This document shows positions 15,720-23,342 of a stretch of 33,092 bases of DNA, piece after piece. Origin of the DNA: Nitrospirota bacterium. GTDB taxonomy: Bacteria > Nitrospirota > Thermodesulfovibrionia > Thermodesulfovibrionales > UBA1546. The stretch covers positions 1 to 33,092 of the forward strand of contig JACQXE010000069.1 in the NCBI GenBank assembly GCA_016208915.1. The letters are read 5' to 3'. A program made the translations under genes and the position numbers. The number at the start of each line of letters is the position of its first letter. The first letter of the stretch is position 1. The notes beneath the pieces are model-generated. The model was not told where the DNA came from. It worked only from the letters and a program-made list of their open reading frames with translations, and did not search any database.

Positions 15720-16571
15720 TCAGTCTATTATCACCATATCCAGTTTCTTCAGTATCTCTCCAGTAAAAGCATCGATGCGATAGAGCCACCTACCCCGACC
15801 CTTCGTTAGCTGAACGAGCGCCTCCCAGATGACATAAGGGGAATCTGGCACGGCTTTTTCTTGAATATTTTCTATCTTGATGCGCTTAGGATCGCTCCCA
15901 GCAGACTTCAGATCGTGCTCTATGATTTTGAGCGCCTTGTCTTTGGTTATCCTCTCCTTTCGCACGGCATCGTAAACTTCAGGAGAGACAGGCACAAGAT
16001 ATGCGTACATCCGAGTTATTGTTCCATCGGGCCATATAGTGAAATCGATATACGCGCCTTCCAGTTCCAGATCGCCGATATAGCGACGATAATAGATATG
16101 AGTGATGCCTTTAACAAATCCATCGAATTTCTTTATTTCGTACTCACGGAGTTCTTCCATATCAGTAATGCCCAATATTACAGCCTCCTCTTCCATAAAG
16201 GCCCTGGCTATTGCTCTTGCCCGGCCAAGCTCACCGGGCAAGGGAGAGACGTTTTTAAATTCAATCTCTACTCCCGTAAGATCTAAATCTCCTTTTGGTC
16301 CGTGCGGCGTCGGCCGAATAGAAGACCTAACATAGCCTGTAGGATGGAATTTGTATTTTCCCCCAAAATAGTCGTTCAGGTTCTCTTTGCCTGTGAAATA
16401 GTCTTCCAGCTTCTTAGCTTTCTTTGTTGCAGTCTGGTCATTTGCATGCTCATTCTGTGCAATGGCCGCTTGGCCGGATAAAAGCAATGCGATCGTTAAA
16501 GAGAACATCATCAAAGTCCAGCGCCTAAACATCCTAACAATTCCTTCCTGAGTAATCTTTTTACCTTTCAT
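15720..16571 (-). CDS. Exported PepSY/FTP-like (peptidase propeptide) protein
   Basis: 283 residues. A signal peptide lies after a second possible start (MFRRWTLMMFSLTIALLLSGQAAIA, Met14). Starting at 16571 is supported by GAGGAGCGGAT before the ATG. The mature protein begins with a polar segment (DYFTGKENLNDYFGGKYKF), then a region like the fungalysin/thermolysin propeptide and PepSY domains: ARAFMEEEAVILGI, HIYYRRYIGDLELEGAYIDF, DGTITRMYAYL, and a second unit KALKIIEHDLK, WLYRIDAFTGEIL. Such domains inhibit or chaperone secreted peptidases, but no metalloprotease domain is attached or adjacent. It is in the same direction as the serine protease, so a trans-acting inhibitor or chaperone is an inference from context. 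Confidence 0.7.
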   Translation of the reverse strand: MKGKKITQEGIVRMFRRWTLMMFSLTIALLLSGQAAIAQNEHANDQTATKKAKKLEDYFTGKENLNDYFGGKYKFHPTGYVRSSIRPTPHGPKGDLDLTGVEIEFKNVSPLPGELGRARAIARAFMEEEAVILGITDMEELREYEIKKFDGFVKGITHIYYRRYIGDLELEGAYIDFTIWPDGTITRMYAYLVPVSPEVYDAVRKERITKDKALKIIEHDLKSAGSDPKRIKIENIQEKAVPDSPYVIWEALVQLTKGRGRWLYRIDAFTGEILKKLDMVIID

Positions 16572-16586
16572 ATCCGCTCCTCTATT

Positions 16587-17018
16587 TCAATTGTTTTGTA
16601 CTGGGACTATTTTCTCGTCAACGATCACATGAGGCCCAGACTTGCCTTTTCTTTTCTTTGATGGATCGATGGTAATGACTCGTGGTGACACGTTTGGACC
16701 GGATGAGGATTTCTTCTGCCTTAAATCTATCACTGCCGGAGATTTTGCAGGCTGCTCCTCTTTAACGGTCACATTTCCGCCTGTCATGGTTTTTTCTTTC
16801 GGCGGAAGTTGAATTGTTCTCGATGGGATATGGCCTTCTGTCGGGGGTGGCGGCGGCGCTGTTGGCGGTTGGCTTTCACGGATAGCCGCATCCGGAGAAA
16901 TTGACGATACAGGTGGAGGCATTGGCGGCATATCCTGAGCTACTACGCCTGAATGAATTAAGACATAAAAAACTAAACTGCCTATCGATACAAAGTTGTT
17001 GCTAATTTGCAATTTCAT
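16587..17018 (-). CDS. Exported proline-rich protein of unknown function
   Basis: 143 residues with an N-terminal hydrophobic signal (FVSIGSLVFYVLIHSGVVA) followed by low-complexity proline-rich sequence (MPPMPPPV, PPTAPPPPPTEG) and a basic C-terminal half (DPSKKRKGKSGPHVIVDEK). GGAGG precedes the ATG at 17018. First gene after a promoter with a G7 spacer (17096-17126) and 15 bases before the PepSY-like gene, so it probably heads the island operon. No family recognised. Confidence 0.6.
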   Translation of the reverse strand: MKLQISNNFVSIGSLVFYVLIHSGVVAQDMPPMPPPVSSISPDAAIRESQPPTAPPPPPTEGHIPSRTIQLPPKEKTMTGGNVTVKEEQPAKSPAVIDLRQKKSSSGPNVSPRVITIDPSKKRKGKSGPHVIVDEKIVPVQNN

Positions 17019-17095
17019 CTCATTACCTCCATTGAAAAGCTATCAAAAAAAACCATGACTGATGCTACTCTCCATTCACCTAAAAACTCCGCATT

Positions 17096-17126
17096 GTTAT
17101 AACCTACCCCCCCTATTTTTTGTCAA
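17096..17126 (-). promoter_or_regulatory. Promoter with G7 tract between -35 and -10, heading the island operon
   Basis: Minus strand: TTGACA (17126-17121), a 19-base spacer containing seven G, then TATAAC (17101-17096). The -35 is perfect and the -10 matches five of six. Loss of one or two G would bring the spacer to 18 or 17, the optimum, so strength should depend on tract length. Confidence 0.6.
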
Positions 17127-17141
17127 GAAAAAATACCTCCG

Positions 17142-17195
17142 ACGGTAAGACCATTGATTAACTGTTGCGCAAGCACAGAAGATTTTAGCAGAAAA
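17142..17195. repeat. 54-bp direct repeat, right copy (livH 5' fragment next to folP)
   Basis: Identical to 9763-9816. Carries a GTG at 17176 and the first 12 codons of livH, then diverges (TVGG, next codons IFS-stop). It begins six bases from the folP stop, showing where livH used to start. Confidence 0.97.
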
Positions 17196-17200
17196 GCAGA

Positions 17201-18049
17201 TTATTTTTGAATACGTTCTCTTTTTATTGCATCTGCTGTCTTTATGACCCTTGCCATCTCTTTCACATCATGAACTCTGACAATGTTAGCGCCGTTAAAT
17301 ACAGAAATGGCAACTGCTGCTGCAGTTCCTTCAAGCCTTTCTGTTACAGGCGCATCACCGAATATCTTTCCTATGAATGCCTTTCTTGAAGGGCCTATGA
17401 GTATCGGCTTTTCAAGAAGTGCAAATTCTCTTAGCCTATTAATTATCTCAAGATTATGTTCAAATGTCTTCCCAAAACCTATTCCAGGGTCAATGATAAT
17501 CCTTTCTTCAGGGATTCCGAATTTTAAAGCAAGCCTTATACTTATTCTCAGATAATCCATTATCTCTGGGATGAGCGCCTCATACACAGGATTCACCTGC
17601 ATATTCTTTGGGGTCCCTTTTATGTGCATTATTACAACAGGAATTTTATACTGCGATATAACCTTCGGCATCTCAGGATCAAATCTGAGTCCACTTATAT
17701 CATTTACAATCAAAGCTCCGGCATCCAGCGCTCTTTTAGCAACCTCTGCCTTGTACGTATCTATTGATATGGGCACTTTAATTTTCTTTGCAATAGTCTC
17801 TATAACTGGAATGGTTCGGTTTATTTCTTCTTCTATTGGGACAGACTCAGAGCCCGGCCTCGTTGATTCTCCTCCAATATCAATGATATCTGCGCCATTT
17901 TCGACCATCTCATATGCCCGTTTAATAGCAAGGGATTTGTCAAAATATCTGCCGCCGTCTGAGAAAGAATCAGGCGTGACATTCAGAATGCCCATTATGT
18001 AGGTTTTTTGAGAGAAATCAAAGCAGAGATTTGACCAAACAAGTTTCAT
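17201..18049 (-). CDS. folP: Dihydropteroate synthase
   Basis: Condenses 6-hydroxymethyl-dihydropterin pyrophosphate with p-aminobenzoate in folate synthesis. 282 residues. Motifs: MGILNVTPDSFSDGG, ADIIDIGGESTRPGS, PISIDTYKAEVA, VNDISGLRFDPEM, VIMHIKGTP, IIIDPGIGFGKTFEHN, LIGPSRKAFIGKI and the terminal IVRVHDVKEMARVIK. The start is taken at 18049 because the longer frame to 18100 reads into the tmRNA 3' end (MLSDAGSIPAAST is translated acceptor and T-arm). The ribosome site is weak. The livH 5' fragment follows directly, so folP was probably the upstream partner of livHMGF. Confidence 0.96.
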   Translation of the reverse strand: MKLVWSNLCFDFSQKTYIMGILNVTPDSFSDGGRYFDKSLAIKRAYEMVENGADIIDIGGESTRPGSESVPIEEEINRTIPVIETIAKKIKVPISIDTYKAEVAKRALDAGALIVNDISGLRFDPEMPKVISQYKIPVVIMHIKGTPKNMQVNPVYEALIPEIMDYLRISIRLALKFGIPEERIIIDPGIGFGKTFEHNLEIINRLREFALLEKPILIGPSRKAFIGKIFGDAPVTERLEGTAAAVAISVFNGANIVRVHDVKEMARVIKTADAIKRERIQK

Positions 18050-18060
18050 ATTGTTTTCAA

Positions 18061-18407
18061 TGGTGGAGGCGGCGGGAATTGAACCCGCGTCCGAAAGCAC
18101 TACTCTCAGGCTTCTACATGTTTATCCTGCCTTTTAAATCTCGGATGATTAATCGCCGGCAGACGGGCTTTTTATCATCCCATCTCCTAAAGTCTCACCC
18201 CGGATTCAGGAGAATAACCCGAGGCCAGCCTGCTGTCCGCCGCTATCCCCAAAACACAGGCAATCTCAGAGTAGCGGGCTGCTTAATTAAGCAGCGAGTG
18301 CCAGTTCGTTATTGGCGTTTGTGTTTTTCTCCACCTTTTTACGTGGTGATGGAGAGCCACGACATGCCACCTGAGCCTCATAACCCCCGTCGAGCCCTTT
18401 CGCCCCC
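18061..18407 (-). ncRNA. ssrA: tmRNA (transfer-messenger RNA)
   Basis: 347 bases. The 5' end GGGGGCG pairs with the 3' CGCCTCC of the acceptor stem; the 3' end carries an encoded CCA. The T-arm reads GGACGCGGGTTCAATTCCCGCCG. The 5' part has the conserved GGGCTCGACGGGGG and a GGTGGCATGTCG segment. The tag frame ends NTNANNELALAA with TAA at 18287-18289, within the palindrome GCTGCTTAATTAAGCAGC; ANNELALAA is the core, and the exact resume codon is unsure. tmRNA with SmpB frees stalled ribosomes and tags the truncated protein for degradation. smpB is directly upstream on the same strand. Confidence 0.95.
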
Positions 18408-18430
18408 GACATAAAGAGTTGTCGGCTGCC

Positions 18431-18456
18431 AGTTCTTAGTTATTAGTCTAAGAACT
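18431..18456. repeat. Hairpin between smpB and tmRNA
   Basis: AGTTCTTAG, 8-base loop, CTAAGAACT: a perfect 9-bp stem, part of an AT-rich element of the AAAACT/GTTTTGAG type seen elsewhere. No T-run follows, so it is not a clear terminator; it may guide processing or be a repeat insertion. Confidence 0.6.
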
Positions 18457-18491
18457 GAAAACCAAAAACTTACAACTCTATTATAGCATAC

Positions 18492-18935
18492 TCAGCGGCT
18501 TTTCATGGCGCGCTCGATCTCCCTTTGCGCCTCTTTCTTCTTGATTGTGTCGCGCTTTTCATACTGCCGCTTCCCTTTTGCAAGCCCGATCTCCACCTTT
18601 GCATAAGAACCTTTGAAATAGATCTTCAGAGGTATCAGAGAATATCCTTTTTGCGCTGCCTTTCCCTGAAGTTTAATTATCTCTTCCTTATGAATGAGGA
18701 GTTTTCTTGTGCGCAATGGCTCATGATTCATTATATTTCCGTGGCTGTAGGGGCTGATATGACAGTTAAGTAGAAACGCCTCAGAATCTTTGATGATTAC
18801 ATAACTGTCTTTCAAATTGGCCTTACCCTCGCGTAATGACTTCACCTCAGTCCCCATGAGAATAAGGCCTGCTTCAATCGTCTCTTCAATATTATAGTCA
18901 TGGTATGCCTTCTTGTTCTGGCAGACTATTTTCAT
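18492..18935 (-). CDS. smpB: SsrA-binding protein SmpB
   Basis: Small basic protein that delivers tmRNA to the A site of stalled ribosomes. 147 residues, normal length. Signatures: [84 protein letters not shown] and the basic tail [19 protein letters not shown]. It sits 84 bases upstream of ssrA on the same strand, a frequent pairing. Confidence 0.97.
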   Translation of the reverse strand: MKIVCQNKKAYHDYNIEETIEAGLILMGTEVKSLREGKANLKDSYVIIKDSEAFLLNCHISPYSHGNIMNHEPLRTRKLLIHKEEIIKLQGKAAQKGYSLIPLKIYFKGSYAKVEIGLAKGKRQYEKRDTIKKKEAQREIERAMKSR

Positions 18936-18971
18936 TTTGTTATGATACCACGAAACAAAGAGGCATTACAC

Positions 18972-19000
18972 TTTACACTTCTCTTGCCGAGGGCTATAAT
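18972..19000 (+). promoter_or_regulatory. Sigma-70-type promoter
   Basis: TTTACA, 17 bases, TATAAT: eleven of twelve consensus bases with ideal spacing, 33 bases before the ATG of the secreted-protein gene at 19034. Confidence 0.75.
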
Positions 19001-19033
19001 ATCCTTTAAGTTTATCTATGAAGGAGGATTTAT

Positions 19034-19672
19034 ATGCGCATTGTATTTTTGCTCCTTAGTCTGCTGTGTGTATCATGGGTCAGCACTGCTTATGCAGGAT
19101 TCGATCTGGGCATCTCAGTAGGAGACGAAGGCATAAGAGGTTTCCATCTCGCAATAGGCGATTATTACAGGGTTCCTGAGCGTGAGGTTTTGGTAGTGAG
19201 AGAGAGACGCATACCTGATGAGGAGATACCTGTTGTATTTTTCCTTGCAAGCAGGGCGCGTGTTGCACCTTCAACCATAATAGACCTGAGGCTTTCCGGC
19301 AGATCTTGGCTTGATATTACACTTCATTATGGTCTGAGCCCCGAGATCTTTTATATCCCTGTTGATATTAAAAAAATGGGCCCGCCTTATGGCAAGGCAT
19401 ATGGATATTATAAAAACAAGCCCAAAAAAGAATGGAAAAAGATGAAATTCAGCGATGGTGATGTCGTTGATCTTGTGAACCTTAAATTCATCTCAGAGCA
19501 TTATAAATACTCCCCTGAAAAAGTAATTCAGATGAGAGGTGAAGGCAAAAAATTCGTATCTATTAATGATACTGCCTATAAAGAAAAACATGGATCTAAA
19601 GAAAAATCTAAAGAAAAGTTTGATGCAGACAAAGAAAAACATGGAAAAGGCAGGGGCAAAAAAAATCATTAA
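19034..19672 (+). CDS. Secreted basic protein of unknown function
   Basis: 212 residues. Signal peptide MRIVFLLLSLLCVSWVSTAYA with an AYA cleavage site. AAGGAGG precedes the ATG at 19034. Two similar helical segments (ASRARVAPSTIIDLRLSG, about 71-88, and EHYKYSPEKVIQMRGEG, about 155-171) suggest an internal duplication; each pairs a variable helix with a U-I-x-x-R-x-x-G motif. The C-terminus is lysine/histidine-rich low complexity (KEKHGSKEKSKEKF). It overlaps the following Nudix gene by one base (TAATG). No enzyme motif is visible; similar exported proteins occur as hypotheticals in anaerobes. Confidence 0.75.
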   Translation: MRIVFLLLSLLCVSWVSTAYAGFDLGISVGDEGIRGFHLAIGDYYRVPEREVLVVRERRIPDEEIPVVFFLASRARVAPSTIIDLRLSGRSWLDITLHYGLSPEIFYIPVDIKKMGPPYGKAYGYYKNKPKKEWKKMKFSDGDVVDLVNLKFISEHYKYSPEKVIQMRGEGKKFVSINDTAYKEKHGSKEKSKEKFDADKEKHGKGRGKKNH

Positions 19673-20190
19673 TGAACGAATCTGATGAGTTGCTGGAAAT
19701 AGTCAGCAGGGAGGGCAGGATCATTGGTCTCGCCCCGCGTTCTGAGATACATGGGAATCCGTCATTAATCCACCGCGTTGTACATGTGCTTGTCTTTAAC
19801 AAAAAGAATAAACTGTTCCTCCAGAAACGTTCTTTTAAAAAGGATGTGGCTCCGGGCAGATGGGATACATCTGTTGGCGGACATATAAGTCCTGGTGAAA
19901 ACACTATTCAGGCTGCAAAAAGGGAGATGGAAGAAGAACTTGGGATAACAGACTGTACGCCTGAATTTCTTTATACATATATGCATACAAATCCTTATGA
20001 AACAGAACTTGTCTATACATATCGATGTGTTTATGATGGTGATATCTCATTCAATAAAGATGAGATTGATGAGGTCAGGGCGTGGAGTATTGACGAAATT
20101 CAGAATAATATCGGCAAAAATATCTTCAGCGATAATTTCGAGCATGAGATAAACACATATCTGAAATTTAAAGAGGTAAAGCAGAAATAA
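19672..20190 (+). CDS. Nudix hydrolase (isopentenyl-diphosphate-isomerase-like subgroup)
   Basis: 172 residues. The Nudix box is complete: GHISPGENTIQAAKREMEEELGI fits G-x5-E-x7-REUxEExGU (about 65-87) and binds the metal and diphosphate. The preceding VHVLVFNKKNKLFLQKRS and GRWDTSVGGH resemble the YfcD/Idi-like subgroup, which starts with a leader such as MNESDELLEIVSREG. The substrate is a nucleoside diphosphate derivative or another pyrophosphate; it cannot be specified. The start overlaps the upstream stop, so translation is probably coupled. Confidence 0.92.
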   Translation: MNESDELLEIVSREGRIIGLAPRSEIHGNPSLIHRVVHVLVFNKKNKLFLQKRSFKKDVAPGRWDTSVGGHISPGENTIQAAKREMEEELGITDCTPEFLYTYMHTNPYETELVYTYRCVYDGDISFNKDEIDEVRAWSIDEIQNNIGKNIFSDNFEHEINTYLKFKEVKQK

Positions 20191-20273
20191 TAATTGACCA
20201 TTAATAGCAGTGAATAGCTGCTGAAGGATGCGTTTATTGAGAGAAACGAGTAAAACTTGAGAGTTAGTTCCCC

Positions 20274-22217
20274 TTAATGTATGCCTCTAATAATCGGCTT
20301 CTCCGAAAGTGCATTTAATATTTCGATAAGCCGTGGTTTTCTCCGGTTAGTTTCCTTCAGCCCCTGAAGATAAGCGTCCCACTCGTTCACCCTGCCGTTT
20401 TGTTCAAGTATTTTCTGTGCCTTTCGTAGATACCCTGCACCCACACTATATGCAGCCACATTAGTTATGGCAAATTGAGTTTCAGCCAATTCCTTCCAAA
20501 TCCAAATTGCTTTATCGGGATATTCACCCGCAACTGCTGTTGCAACATCGTCTTTAAGACCCTCTCCGCCTCCATACTTTTGTCTCTTTTTATGTATATC
20601 AAACCATTTCAGCACATCATCAATCCTTTTCTCATGAATAGCTATCTCGATCAGAACATCGGTACGTGGTGACTTCTCAACATGTAATTTGTCAGGCTTT
20701 TCAATCCCTGTATCGGGAAGGGACCAGTCCGATGAATTCTTAGCGGGATTTTTTCCAGTCTCAAGAAAATTCAGAATCGCTTCCCTGACAGGAAACCAAA
20801 CCTTTGCCTTCTCAGAGGCTTTCCTGAGTTCTTCAAATGCACTAAGGCTTGGGCGATCCAAAAATTCATCAGCATGAAGGGCGGCAACAAACAGCCAATC
20901 CTTTTTTAGTCTCCGTATATCCAGCAATTCTTTTTTCAGCATGCCGGCAATACCTGGCCATTTATTGCATGTTGCCATTATTCCCTTGTAAATCCATTCC
21001 TCCGCTTCTTCGGTAAGTCCAGCCTTTCGAAGTTTCTTTACCAGCCGCTCATAGCTGCCTGATTTTTCTGCCTCCTGCATGCACAAAGAGAGGACTTCAT
21101 TATGCCGACCTGCATTTTCAAGAGCCCCGATGATTTCATCGGTCAATCTGTCGCGGTGGTAATTCCGGGAAAATGAATCCTCCTGTTTTTCATGCTTTGT
21201 ATCGCCCATGCGACTTAGAAGCCTATCGGCAAGAGAACCCCAGTCTTTCTTGATGAACCTCTGTTTCCAGAAAACCTCAAGACCGTAACAAAGATCGTAT
21301 TCATCACGCAATCTAAAATCCACTGCCATCTCCATCTTATCGACACTATTCAGCGAACACTCTCCCAATGCCTTAAAGACAATCGTTAGTGAATCAGCAA
21401 TTTCTTGAGCGGTTTCTCCTTCATCATGGGACTGTTCAATTTGAGTGATACCGGTGGAAAAGAGTTTCTCACCCAACCTGAACACCTCATCTGCATGCCC
21501 TTCGTCAAGCAGTTTCTGAATACCAGCCCTCACACGCGAATAGTCAGGAGTATAGCCGGTATGTTTCCAGTAGTTCCGCCACCCGGGTTCGCTGCTTGCT
21601 TTTACAATCTCCCTTTCGACTGTCTTTACCAGGGCTGAAGGTTTGCCTCTCTCTATCCGTACCTTATAATCCAATTCCTCTCTAATTTCAGGACGGCGTG
21701 TAATAATTACATTCATAAGACTAAGCATATCCTCTTTTGATTTTTCTCCGAGGTAGTCGTCAAGCCCGGGTATTGTTGATGCTTTTGACTGTCTCGCTAT
21801 TATATCGTCATTATCTTCGCTACCATCATCATAGAGATCGTCATCGTTTTCATAATATTCTGATTTGCCCTCCACCAGCGACAACCGCTCATCATCCTTA
21901 CCTGCATTTAGTACGTTCCTCCCATTTTTAATACAGTCCAGATATTCGAGGATGACTGCCACCGCATGTTTGCATGCATGGGAATACGGACATGTACAGG
22001 CAGAAGAAAGCCCGTCCTTATCGAGTGAGACCTTTGTCGCATAAGTAGTTGATCCTTTAACCCATGCGATGATCTCGCCTGATTCGGTTATCGCCAGATC
22101 CCTGACGTGTTTACTCCTTTGGTATGATTTTCCTCGTGATACGATTCTGGAGCCTGCCCATGATTCGAGGTCAAACCAAGAAATGTCTTGAAAATCTTTT
22201 TGAGTTCGTTTGCTCAT
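20274..22217 (-). CDS. SWIM zinc-finger protein
   Basis: 647 residues. The SWIM motif C-x-C-x(6)-C-x-H is seen as CTCPYSHACKH (about 83-93), a zinc module for DNA or protein binding. Before it is a beta-rich segment (SWFDLESWAGSRIVSRGKSYQRSKHV), typical of these proteins. The remainder is long, helical and repeat-like (many x-W-x-L and E-A-L helices), resembling the TPR-like C-terminus found in bacterial SWIM proteins. A short acidic linker (YENDDDLYDDGSEDNDD) joins the parts. Often encoded near a SNF2-type helicase; here only a helicase remnant is adjacent (22315-22482). Function is not established; a role in DNA processing is an inference. Confidence 0.85.
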   Translation of the reverse strand: MSKRTQKDFQDISWFDLESWAGSRIVSRGKSYQRSKHVRDLAITESGEIIAWVKGSTTYATKVSLDKDGLSSACTCPYSHACKHAVAVILEYLDCIKNGRNVLNAGKDDERLSLVEGKSEYYENDDDLYDDGSEDNDDIIARQSKASTIPGLDDYLGEKSKEDMLSLMNVIITRRPEIREELDYKVRIERGKPSALVKTVEREIVKASSEPGWRNYWKHTGYTPDYSRVRAGIQKLLDEGHADEVFRLGEKLFSTGITQIEQSHDEGETAQEIADSLTIVFKALGECSLNSVDKMEMAVDFRLRDEYDLCYGLEVFWKQRFIKKDWGSLADRLLSRMGDTKHEKQEDSFSRNYHRDRLTDEIIGALENAGRHNEVLSLCMQEAEKSGSYERLVKKLRKAGLTEEAEEWIYKGIMATCNKWPGIAGMLKKELLDIRRLKKDWLFVAALHADEFLDRPSLSAFEELRKASEKAKVWFPVREAILNFLETGKNPAKNSSDWSLPDTGIEKPDKLHVEKSPRTDVLIEIAIHEKRIDDVLKWFDIHKKRQKYGGGEGLKDDVATAVAGEYPDKAIWIWKELAETQFAITNVAAYSVGAGYLRKAQKILEQNGRVNEWDAYLQGLKETNRRKPRLIEILNALSEKPIIRGIH

Positions 22218-22314
22218 CAGGTTTTATCAATCCTATTTCGATTTCTCTGTATTTAAGCGTTTTTGTTCAGCTTTATGCTATATAAAAATACCATTTCCTG
22301 ATTTATGTTTACAA

Positions 22315-22482
22315 GGGGAGAAAAAAGGCAGACTTCATCGCCGGTACAAAGGAAAAACCGAAATAATGATTTATGATTATGTGGATGCAAATATGCTTGT
22401 ACTGCATCGGATGTATAAACGAAGACTCAAGACATATAAGGCATTGGGTTATGCTGAATCGAATATTCTTTCTCTAAGATAA
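22315..22482 (+). pseudogene. C-terminal remnant of a superfamily II helicase
   Basis: About 56 codons with no start: KGRLHRRYKGKTEIMIYDYV, then DANMLVLHRMYKRRLKTYKA and LGY. This resembles the end of DEAD/DEAH helicases of the phage/restriction type (GRLHR, arginine finger; IYDYVD...VLxRMYxxRLxGY). All upstream helicase motifs are gone. It lies between the divergent SWIM gene and the MazEF-like pair. Confidence 0.6.
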
Positions 22483-22500
22483 CAAAATGAATTGCAGTCG

Positions 22501-22845
22501 TCAGTTCAAATTAAATAATTTCCTCAACCTTTTATCTAATTCAGCTTGCATAGGATTAGGCAATTCTCCCAACTCTCGTAGAAAGAAAGTTGTTGTAACT
22601 GTCATCAGACGATGCAAGCGTAATGTTGAGGATACACGCAAGCCGGTTTTTGTGAAATCCTCCTGTGTTGAATCCAAAATCAAATCAGTTTCCAATAAAT
22701 CTGAAGGTATCCGACTGCTGATGAATGAAACAATAACATGGCTGTGAGGCCCGATAGGATTGGTTAAACATACTGCGGGACGAACTTTTGATGCCGAGAA
22801 ATCATCAAACGGAAAGGGGACCAAGACAATTTTACCTTTGATCAT
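22501..22845 (-). CDS. PemK/MazF-family toxin (mRNA interferase)
   Basis: 114 residues from the ATG at 22845; a longer frame to 22866 is possible. Family signatures: KGKIVLVPFPFDDFSASKVRPAVCL at the start, with the VPFPFxD and RPAVxL motifs, then HVIVSFISSR and the C-terminal helix LDKRLRKLF. Members cleave mRNA at short sites. The start lies inside the antitoxin 3' end (14-base overlap), the usual type II arrangement. The predicted catalytic Arg and the Thr/Ser loop are in the expected places. Confidence 0.85.
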   Translation of the reverse strand: MIKGKIVLVPFPFDDFSASKVRPAVCLTNPIGPHSHVIVSFISSRIPSDLLETDLILDSTQEDFTKTGLRVSSTLRLHRLMTVTTTFFLRELGELPNPMQAELDKRLRKLFNLN

Positions 22846-23086
22846 GGAAGGGTTTTCCATCAACAAGAGTATAAATGTCTTCCTCTGGTTCCTTTAAAAA
22901 ATCAAAAGCAGGATTGACACTTGCAGAACGAAGCCACTCCTTTTCATCTATATCGACATCTTCAGGCAATAAAATAATAACACGGACTTTCGTTGGGCCG
23001 ACAACAGGCAATTGTTCATCCAGAACAAGCTGACGCTTAGCGTTAATTGTTGCGGTAGTTTCAATCACCTTCTCTACGATTCCCAT
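22832..23086 (-). CDS. Antitoxin partner of the MazF-like toxin
   Basis: 84 residues. ATG at 23086 with AGGGAGGG six bases upstream; a TATAAT (23104-23109) lies only 18 bases before the ATG. The N-terminal part (VIETTATINAKRQLVLDE) may be a small DNA-binding or beta segment. The C-terminal part is an acidic tail (EDVDIDEKEW...PAFDFLKEPEEDIY), likely to wrap the toxin. The family is of the short antitoxins that precede MazF-like toxins; I cannot name it more precisely. It would neutralise the toxin and repress its own operon. Confidence 0.75.
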   Translation of the reverse strand: MGIVEKVIETTATINAKRQLVLDEQLPVVGPTKVRVIILLPEDVDIDEKEWLRSASVNPAFDFLKEPEEDIYTLVDGKPFHDQR

Positions 23087-23115
23087 ATTCCCTCCCTTTT
23101 TTTATTATACTATAG

Positions 23116-23337
23116 ATTGCAATTTTATTTGTTGTTCATAAATGCATTAGCAAAACATACACAAAAACGTGGGTTGGGCAACAGGTTATAATATTCTGGA
23201 TACTTGAACCTCAGCTTAACGAAAGACTGAGCAAATTTCTTAAGGATGCGTTTGTTGAAAAGGCTTGGACTACTTTCTCACAACCCCAAATAGATTTATT
23301 CCGAGAGACTCTTGGTCAAATGTTACACATTTTTTGA
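23116..23337 (+). other. Unassigned open frame without a start (possible remnant)
   Basis: An open frame of 73 codons with no ATG or good start ends at TGA 23335. It reads NERLSKFLKDAFVEKAW near the middle, like the C-terminus of the GHKL ATPase here (SKLLKDAFINRD). The opposite strand has no gene. It may be a decayed gene end. Confidence 0.3.
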
Positions 23338-23342
23338 GGATT

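Noticed and set aside
9817-17141. A classical transposon or integrative element
   Set aside because: No transposase, integrase or terminal inverted repeats were found; only the 54-bp direct repeat marks the ends.
18061-18110. A tRNA gene
   Set aside because: T-arm and CCA-end look like tRNA, but there is no anticodon arm; the full 347-base structure and tag frame show tmRNA.
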